NCBI GenBank assembly: GCA_041394705.1
Contig: JAWKHS010000010.1
Span: 213,684-277,683, forward strand
Reading direction: 5' to 3'
Length of the DNA stretch: 64,000 nt
Source: Vicinamibacterales bacterium
GTDB taxonomy: Bacteria; Acidobacteriota; Vicinamibacteria; Vicinamibacterales; UBA2999
Made by a program: the position numbers and the translations under genes. The notes beneath the pieces were generated by a model. That model saw nothing but the letters and a program-made list of their open reading frames with translations, did no database searches and was not told the DNA's origin. Positions 58,683 to 64,000 of this stretch are shown one piece after another. Each line of letters starts with the position of its first letter. The first letter of the stretch is position 1.

Positions 58683-60383
58683 TCAGCGCGGCCCGCGGCC
58701 GCGTCCGGGCATCAGCGGGTTCGCCGTGCCGCCGGGGGCCGGCGTGGCGCGCGCGGAGGCGACGCCGGTGAGGCCGGTGACCACCTCCATGTTCTCCTCC
58801 AGCCCGCCGCCGAGCAGCTCGGTGAAGGAGCCGTCGGTCACCCCCAGCCGGACGTTCACGGGCTTGAGCTCGCGATTGGAGAAGATCCAGAGCCGGCCTC
58901 GTGACTCGATCGGCGGCAGCGGGGCGAAGAGCTCGTCGATCGTCTGCGCCGCCGACGACGCCGCGTCCGGCGTCCCGGTGCCCGCAGGGCGGGCCCGTCG
59001 AGGCGCCGCCCCGGCCCCAGCCGCACCGGCGTCCTGGCTCCGGGCCTGTCGGCGCGCCAGGAACTGCTCCCGCTCCTCGGGCGACATGTTCGCCATGCGG
59101 TCCCGCAGGCGCGCCTGCCTGTCGGCCGCGGCCGCATCGCCGCCTGGACCACCAGGCCGCCGGCCTGCGCCGGCGGCCGCGTCGGCCGACGGGGTCTGAC
59201 CCGCCGCGGGTCGGTCCGGACCTGGTGCCGGGCGGGTCGCTCCAGCAGCCGCAGGTGAGCCGGCGGGCGTGGGGGGCGCGTCAGCGCCTTCCGACGGGTC
59301 GGTCCGGCTGCCCTGGCCATTCCGGGCGCCACGACCGGCCCCGGGTGTGAGGTCGGCGGGCGGCTGCTGGCCGAGCGCCGCGAACATCTCGCTCGTGGGC
59401 CGGAACCTGAGCGCGAGGTTCGACACGCGCAGCACGCCGGTGCGCCGCGCCACCTCGATCTTCACGGTGGCCGTCATGCCCGGCTTGAGCTTCAAGTCGG
59501 GATTCGGCGCGGTGATGAGCGTGCCGTAGGTGGTCACGTTCTGCACGACCGTGGGCTGCAGCCGCACCTGGGCCACGGTCCCTTCGAACGTCTCGGTCGG
59601 ATAGGCATCGACACGGAACGTCACGTGCTGGTTGGGCCGGATGCGCCCCACGTCGGCCTCGTCCACGCTGGCCAGCACCTGCATCTGCTTGAGGTCGGCC
59701 GCGATCATGAAGAGCGTCGGCGCCTGCATGCTGGCGGCCACGGTCTGGCCGACGTCGACGTTGCGCTGGGTGACGATGCCGTCGATGGGCGCCTCGATCA
59801 CCGTGTGCTCGCGGTTCACGCGGGCCTGGTTCACGGAGGCCTCGGACTGACGCACGGCCGCCTGCACCTGCGTCACGGTGGCCTGCTGGGACGCGACGGC
59901 CGCCTGCGCCGTGTCCACCGCGATCTTGGCGGCATCCAGCTCGCTCTGCGGCAGCAGCTTGCGCGAGGCCAGCTCGTCGGCCCGCGCGTACTTCTGCTGC
60001 GCGTCCACCAGCTGCACCCGGGCGCGATCCAGGTCGCTCTGGGCCTTGACGAGATTCGCCCGCGTCTGGCTGAGGTTGGCCTCGACCTGCTGCAGCTGGG
60101 CGTCGAAGAGCGACGGGTCGAGGCGCGCGATGACCTGCCCGCGCTTGACGATGCTGTTGAAGTCGGCGCCCAGCCAGCTGATGTTGCCCGACACCTGGCT
60201 GCCGACGAGGACCGTGGTGACCGCCTGGAGCGCGCCGGTCGCGCCGACCGTGTCGATGATCTCGCCGCGCGTGATGGGGGCGGTCGTGGCCGTCACCTCG
60301 GGGCCGCCGCGCTGGCGGTACACCGCGGCGGCGACGGCGCCGGCGGCGGCGATGAGCACCAGTGCGACGATGGCCTTCTTCAT
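58683..60383 (-). CDS. MacA-type periplasmic adaptor with low-complexity insertion
   Basis: 566 aa against the usual 370-420. One N-terminal anchor (AIVALVLIAAAGAVAAAVY), lipoyl halves (VSGNISWLGADFNSIVKRGQV; HTVIEAPIDGIVTQRNVDVGQ), a long coiled-coil hairpin of Gln/Ala/Val repeats (about 95-190), a beta barrel (QVLASVDEADVGRIRPNQ) and LKLKPGMTATVKIEV. Residues 340-490 are an Ala/Pro/Gly/Asp low-complexity stretch placed before the last beta strands (GRLWIFSNRELKPVNVRLGVTDG). First gene of the exporter operon; a TACAAT hexamer lies about 55 nt upstream. Confidence 0.9.
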   Translation of the reverse strand: MKKAIVALVLIAAAGAVAAAVYRQRGGPEVTATTAPITRGEIIDTVGATGALQAVTTVLVGSQVSGNISWLGADFNSIVKRGQVIARLDPSLFDAQLQQVEANLSQTRANLVKAQSDLDRARVQLVDAQQKYARADELASRKLLPQSELDAAKIAVDTAQAAVASQQATVTQVQAAVRQSEASVNQARVNREHTVIEAPIDGIVTQRNVDVGQTVAASMQAPTLFMIAADLKQMQVLASVDEADVGRIRPNQHVTFRVDAYPTETFEGTVAQVRLQPTVVQNVTTYGTLITAPNPDLKLKPGMTATVKIEVARRTGVLRVSNLALRFRPTSEMFAALGQQPPADLTPGAGRGARNGQGSRTDPSEGADAPPTPAGSPAAAGATRPAPGPDRPAAGQTPSADAAAGAGRRPGGPGGDAAAADRQARLRDRMANMSPEEREQFLARRQARSQDAGAAGAGAAPRRARPAGTGTPDAASSAAQTIDELFAPLPPIESRGRLWIFSNRELKPVNVRLGVTDGSFTELLGGGLEENMEVVTGLTGVASARATPAPGGTANPLMPGRGRGPR

Positions 60384-60436
60384 GTCGGACCCAGTGAGCC
60401 GCGCGACGGGCCGTCGTGCACGGCGCGTCCATCGAC

Positions 60437-60442
60437 ATTGTA
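60437..60442 (-). promoter_or_regulatory. -10-like hexamer TACAAT for the MacA/MacB operon
   Basis: TACAAT on the minus strand, about 55 nt before the adaptor ATG. No convincing -35 hexamer 16-18 bp upstream. Confidence 0.35.
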
Positions 60443-60539
60443 TGACGCCCGTCGTGCGCGCCTCCGCGGCCGCCGCCGTGCCCGCCGGATGTCCCCAAGT
60501 GTCACGACGACGATCGTCACGCGCCGTCGCGCCCGACGA

Positions 60540-62255
60540 TCAGACGCCCGCGGCGCGGCGGGCCGTCCGCGATCTGGCCCCGGGGCCGCGAAGCGCACGG
60601 CCCGGGCGGGCCGCCGTCAGCTGGCCGCGGTCGACCACGAGGCCGCCGTTCACGACGACGTAGCGGACGCCCGTCGCGTACTGGCGGGGCTCGGCGAAGG
60701 TGGCGCGGTCCTGGATGGTGGCGGGATCGAAGACCACCAGGTCGGCGAGCACGCCCGGACGCACGAGGCCCCGGTCCCAGAGCCCCATGCGCTGCGCCGG
60801 CTGCGACGTCATCTTCCGGACGGCTTCCTCGAGCGTGAGGAGGCGCTCCTCGCGCACGTACTTGGCGAGGATGCGGGCGGCCGATCCCCAGGCCCGCGGG
60901 TGCACGCCGGCCGTCGGCGGGCCGCTGTCGGGCGCCATGCCGCCCGAGTCCGTCCCCAGCATGACGAGCGGATGACGAAGCGCCGCCCGGACGTCGTCTT
61001 CCCGCATGAAGAACATCACGCCGCTGCCGGTCGTGTCGTCCCCGGCGATGAGGTCCATCAGGACGTCGATCGGGTCCGTGTGCTCCGCTGCCGCGATGTC
61101 GGCCAGGGTCCGTCCCTGGAAGCGCTTCAACTCCGCCCGGGTGACGGCCGACACCAGGATGCCCTCGGCGCCGCCCGAGCCCAGGTACTGGTTCTCCCAG
61201 GCCGCGGAGGGCGTCAGGATCTCCGTCCGGATCCGCGCGCGCGTCGCCGGGTCCGTCAGGCGCGCCACCATCGCGTCCCGCCCGCCCTCGCGCGCCCACA
61301 CCGGCAGGCTCGCGTCGAGCGGGTTGCTGCCGGCAACGTAGGGGTACTGGTCCGCGGCGATGTCCAGGCCGTCGCGCCGCGCCTGCTCGATGCGCGCGAG
61401 CACCGCCGGCATCCGGCCCCAGTTCTGCGAGTAGGCCGTCTTCAGGTGATGGATCGTGGCGGGCACGCCGGCCTCGCGCGCGATCCGGAACACCTCGTCG
61501 AGGCTCTCGTCGATGGCGTCGGCTTCCGAGCGCTGGTGGGTGATGTAGCTGCCGCCGTAGCGCCCGGCCACGCGCGCCAGGGCCACCAGTTCATCGGTCC
61601 GGGCGAACCGGTCGGGGACGTACTGCAGCGACGTGGACAGGCCGAAGGCGCCCGCCTCCATCGCCGACGCCACCTGCGCCTCCATGCGCCGCAGGTCGTC
61701 GGGCGTGGCGGCCCGGTCCTCGCGGCCGACGATCGACTCGCGGACGCCGCCCGCGCTGATGAAGGTCCCGAGGTTGATGGTGGCCGGGCGCGCGTCCAGG
61801 ACGGTGAGGTAGCCGGCCAGGTCCTCCCACTGCGGCACGCCCTCCCGGTCGAACATGGCCGCGAAGGGATGGCTCCGGCGCGCGCCGGCGTGCGCCACGC
61901 TCGTGAAGCTGGCCTCGCCGGTGAGCTCCGTCGTGATGCCCTGCATCACCTTGCTGCCGACGCGCGAATCGCGGAGCACCCAGTATTCGGACTGCCCGAG
62001 GAGATCGATGAACCCGGGCGTCACGACATGGCCGGTGGCATCGAGCCGCCGCGCGGCGGAGGCCTCGGAAAGGCGGCCGAGTGCCGCGATGCGATCGCCG
62101 GCCACGCAGACGTCGGCGGCGAAGGCCGGCGCGCCGGTGCCGTCGACGACGCGGCCGCCGGTGATGAGCAGGTCGCAGTCCAAGGGCTGGGTGGTCACGA
62201 GCACCGGGGCGGCGAGCAGGGCCGCGAGTGCGGCAATCGAGAGGGCGCGCGGCAT
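60540..62255 (-). CDS. N-acyl-D-amino-acid deacylase-like amidohydrolase lacking HxH
   Basis: 571 aa, ATG at 62255. A signal peptide (ALSIAALAALLAAPVLVTTQ) indicates export. The D-aminoacylase fold is clear: LLITGGRVVDGTGAPAFAADV, HVVTPGFIDLLGQSE, EASFTSVAHAGARR, FGLSTSLQYVPDRFARTDELVAL, TIHHLKTA, and HPLVMLGTDSGGMAPDSG. However, the first metal motif, normally GFIDxHTHxD, reads GFIDLLGQSEY (86-90 is LGQSE). The later Lys/His/Asp sites remain. This suggests a single-metal or altered centre; I recall relatives with the same LGQSE form. The substrate is probably an N-acyl amino acid or small peptide. Confidence 0.8.
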   Translation of the reverse strand: MPRALSIAALAALLAAPVLVTTQPLDCDLLITGGRVVDGTGAPAFAADVCVAGDRIAALGRLSEASAARRLDATGHVVTPGFIDLLGQSEYWVLRDSRVGSKVMQGITTELTGEASFTSVAHAGARRSHPFAAMFDREGVPQWEDLAGYLTVLDARPATINLGTFISAGGVRESIVGREDRAATPDDLRRMEAQVASAMEAGAFGLSTSLQYVPDRFARTDELVALARVAGRYGGSYITHQRSEADAIDESLDEVFRIAREAGVPATIHHLKTAYSQNWGRMPAVLARIEQARRDGLDIAADQYPYVAGSNPLDASLPVWAREGGRDAMVARLTDPATRARIRTEILTPSAAWENQYLGSGGAEGILVSAVTRAELKRFQGRTLADIAAAEHTDPIDVLMDLIAGDDTTGSGVMFFMREDDVRAALRHPLVMLGTDSGGMAPDSGPPTAGVHPRAWGSAARILAKYVREERLLTLEEAVRKMTSQPAQRMGLWDRGLVRPGVLADLVVFDPATIQDRATFAEPRQYATGVRYVVVNGGLVVDRGQLTAARPGRALRGPGARSRTARRAAGV

Positions 62256-62323
62256 GGGACGGTGAGCGGCGGCGCCGCCCGCGCCCTGAGTATAGAGCCC
62301 GTCCGCCCGCGCGAGCCGCGGGC

Positions 62324-63577
62324 TCAGCCGGCGGCGGGCCGGTGGACGCCCGGCACGGTGGAGGCGGCCTGAAAGCGCGCGATCGCGGACTGGACGCCGA
62401 AACCGATGCCCCGCGAGAACTGCTCGAACTCCACGATGTTGTGGGCCAGGAAGACGCGCACGGACCCTTCGGTCGGGTCGGCGCGCCACCAGCCGCCGAA
62501 TCCGCCCGGCCAGCCGACGGCGCCCCGGGTGCCTCCGCAGATCGACGGCAGCGCGGCCTCGGGCTCCATCACCACCGCCACGCCCAGACCGAAGCCGTAG
62601 CCTGAGGCGAACAGCGGCCAGCCCACCACTTCCGAGCGGGCCCGCTGGTCGGCCGAGAGGACGTTCGTCATCATCATCCGCACCGTCTCGGGCCGCAGGA
62701 TCCGCACGCCGTCCACCTCGCCTCCCTGCACGAAGAGCCGCGCGAAGGCGGCGTAGTCGTCCAGCGTGGACCACAGCCCCTGGCCGCCGGACTCGTACGC
62801 CATGTCCGCGGGGCGTTCCGGCACCGTCGATCCGCCCGGGCCGGTCGCCCGCGCCACGAGCGCGCCGCGGTCGTCGAACCCGTAGAGCGTGGCGCGCCGG
62901 TGCCAGTGCACGGGCGGCACGAGGAAGCCGGTGTCGGGCATCCCGAGCGGCTCGAAGATCCGCTCGCGCAGGAGACGCCCGAGCGAGACGCCGGCGATGC
63001 GTGCGACGAGCAGCCCGAGCAGATCCGTCGAGTGGCCGTAGTGCAGGGCCGCGCCGGGCTGGTCGATGAGCGGCAGCGTCGCCAGCGCCGCCATCCACTG
63101 ATCCGGCGCCAGTTCCGAGTCGATGTCCCGCCCGAGCGCCTGGGCGAACGCCGCGGCGATGGGCGGCGCATGGGCGGCGCCGTAGGTCAGGCCGGATCGA
63201 TGCGACAGCAGATGCTCGAAGGTGATCGGCCGCTCCGCGGGGACGGTGTCGTCGAGCGCGGCCGTGGGCGAGCGCAGGACGCGCATCTCGGCGAACTCCG
63301 GCGCCCAGCGCGCAATGGGGTCGTCCAGCGCGAACCGCCCGTCCTCCCACAGCATGAGCGCCGCCACCGACGTGATCGGCTTGCTCATCGAGGCGACGCG
63401 GAAGATCGTGTCGCGCTCCACCGGCAGCCCGGCCTCCCGATCGCGCCAGCCGACGCAGGTGGCGTGGCGCCCCCCGTCCGCGCGCCATTCGAGCGTGGCC
63501 ACCCCGGCGAGCGTGCCGCCGTCGATGAACGGCTCGAGCGCCTGCGCCACCTCGTCGTTCCGCGTCCACTGCGCCAT
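62324..63577 (-). CDS. Serine hydrolase of the beta-lactamase (class C/EstB) family
   Basis: 417 aa. Catalytic SxxK is S63-M-S-K66 (FRVASMSKPITSV), followed by LLSHRSGLTYG and the YxN-equivalent LHYGHSTDLLG, where His replaces Asn, as in esterase-like members. There is no signal peptide, so it is probably cytoplasmic, an esterase or peptidase rather than a true antibiotic-hydrolysing enzyme. GGAGGG lies 8 nt upstream of the ATG at 63577. The gene is divergent from a TetR regulator across an AT-rich palindrome, so it is probably that regulator's main target. Confidence 0.85.
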   Translation of the reverse strand: MAQWTRNDEVAQALEPFIDGGTLAGVATLEWRADGGRHATCVGWRDREAGLPVERDTIFRVASMSKPITSVAALMLWEDGRFALDDPIARWAPEFAEMRVLRSPTAALDDTVPAERPITFEHLLSHRSGLTYGAAHAPPIAAAFAQALGRDIDSELAPDQWMAALATLPLIDQPGAALHYGHSTDLLGLLVARIAGVSLGRLLRERIFEPLGMPDTGFLVPPVHWHRRATLYGFDDRGALVARATGPGGSTVPERPADMAYESGGQGLWSTLDDYAAFARLFVQGGEVDGVRILRPETVRMMMTNVLSADQRARSEVVGWPLFASGYGFGLGVAVVMEPEAALPSICGGTRGAVGWPGGFGGWWRADPTEGSVRVFLAHNIVEFEQFSRGIGFGVQSAIARFQAASTVPGVHRPAAG

Positions 63578-63595
63578 CCGGTCCGCCCTCCGGCC

Positions 63596-63629
63596 CTGTG
63601 TATAACACAGTTATTTAATAACAATGTTA
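63596..63629. promoter_or_regulatory. AT-rich palindromic operator between serine hydrolase and tetR
   Basis: The main palindrome spans 63603-63629: 13-nt arms around a single central T at 63616, 11 of 13 pairs matching (right arm AATAACAATGTTA). It is overlapped on the left by CTGTGTATAACACAG (63596-63610). This is the most AT-rich patch in the window, and it covers the likely promoters of both divergent genes. Confidence 0.7.
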
Positions 63630-63653
63630 CAGGACATGCGATGATGGCCCCGC

Positions 63654-64000
63654 ATGGCGAAGACCGCCACCAAGGCGCCGCGACGATCGGGCCCCAAGGG
63701 CGACAAGCGCGTCCGCACGCGCGCCAGGCTGCTCGAGGCCGCGCGCGAGCTGATTCGCGAGACCGGCTACGAGCGCACCACCCTGCGGGCCGTCGCCCGG
63801 CGGGCGGGCATGACGAGCGGCGCCATCTACGGGAACTTCCGGGATCGCGAAGACCTGTTCATGGCGCTGGCCGACGTCTACTGGCCGCCCCTCACGCCGA
63901 CGGTCGCGCCAGGCGCGACCGTCCAGGAGGTGATGCACGCACTGGCCGCCGCCCTCATCGCGGCGCTGCCGGACCGGCGCCTGGCCGCCGCCGGCCGGCT
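63654..64000 (+). CDS. TetR-family transcriptional regulator (3' part off the window)
   Basis: 115 codons are present. A basic N-terminal tail (RRSGPKGDKRVRTRA) precedes the TetR DNA-binding domain: RLLEAARELIRETGYERTTLRAVAR, then the helix-turn-helix RAGMTSGAIYGNFRDREDLFMALAD. The ligand-binding part starts with PTVAPGATVQEVMHALAAAL and runs off the right edge. ATG at 63654; the ribosome site is weak. Divergent from the serine hydrolase, with a palindromic site in between, so it probably represses both itself and the hydrolase. Confidence 0.88.
   Translation, partial: MAKTATKAPRRSGPKGDKRVRTRARLLEAARELIRETGYERTTLRAVARRAGMTSGAIYGNFRDREDLFMALADVYWPPLTPTVAPGATVQEVMHALAAALIAALPDRRLAAAGR

Overview
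The window is about 70% GC and densely coded, with no tRNA, rRNA, CRISPR array, insertion sequence or integrase that I can see. The gene content suggests an Acidobacteriota chromosome, most likely Vicinamibacteria (Luteitalea-like). The pointers are an Oar-like TonB receptor with a carboxypeptidase-regulatory-like domain, PQQ/cytochrome-type dehydrogenases, a PknB-type kinase fused to TPRs, a winged-helix/TPR regulator, split MacB-type ABC exporters and several secreted amidohydrolases. This is inferred from gene families, not from a marker gene; Myxococcota would be the main alternative.

Layout. 0-6 kb: end of a secreted protein, a di-heme cytochrome, an HxlR regulator divergent from a methyltransferase, a membrane ferritin (MbfA) and an SDR protein. 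6-16.6 kb: a PRC-barrel protein, then a minus-strand set (cytochrome c/PQQ dehydrogenase, Oar-like TonB receptor, amidohydrolase, DUF3089 hydrolase) divergent from a second PQQ dehydrogenase, probably a substrate uptake and periplasmic oxidation locus. 16.6-18.2 kb: two translationally coupled phage tail-tube-like proteins and a Gly-rich secreted protein. 18.4-25.3 kb: a TonB receptor and a three-gene ABC exporter. 25.3-34 kb: a REC-like/PilZ protein, a Tat-exported amidohydrolase coupled to a TPR lipoprotein, a NAPE-PLD-like hydrolase, and an adenylation-ACP-acyltransferase tri-domain protein with a secreted partner.

34-47 kb is the metabolic centrepiece: a minus-strand run glgX-glgE-glgB-treS-glycosyltransferase-TM-helix protein-treZ-universal stress protein, almost all overlapping or closely packed. 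GlgX, GlgE and GlgB handle alpha-glucan, and TreS and TreZ link it to trehalose. The embedded glycosyltransferase and mechanosensitive-channel-like membrane protein suggest an osmotic or desiccation-stress programme. No maltokinase (Pep2) and no TreY are present in the window. A GAF-AAA+-Fis activator is transcribed divergently from this run.

48.46-52.66 kb is a block in which every well-defined gene is broken by small indels on both strands (activator C-terminus, DUF4242 protein, secreted protein, winged-helix/TPR regulator, 2OG-Fe(II) oxygenase), while the flanks are clean. The conserved residues survive across the frame changes, so a local sequence-quality problem is more likely than real decay. 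A single separate 1-nt deletion lies in glgX.

52.7-64 kb: an APH-fold kinase, a Ser/Thr kinase with TPRs, a MacA/MacB-type exporter, an N-acyl-D-amino-acid deacylase-like protein whose HxH site is replaced, a beta-lactamase-fold hydrolase, and a TetR regulator cut by the window edge, with a strong AT-rich palindromic operator between the last two.

Several genes are followed by long GC-rich hairpins without T-tracts, which look like the local terminator style.
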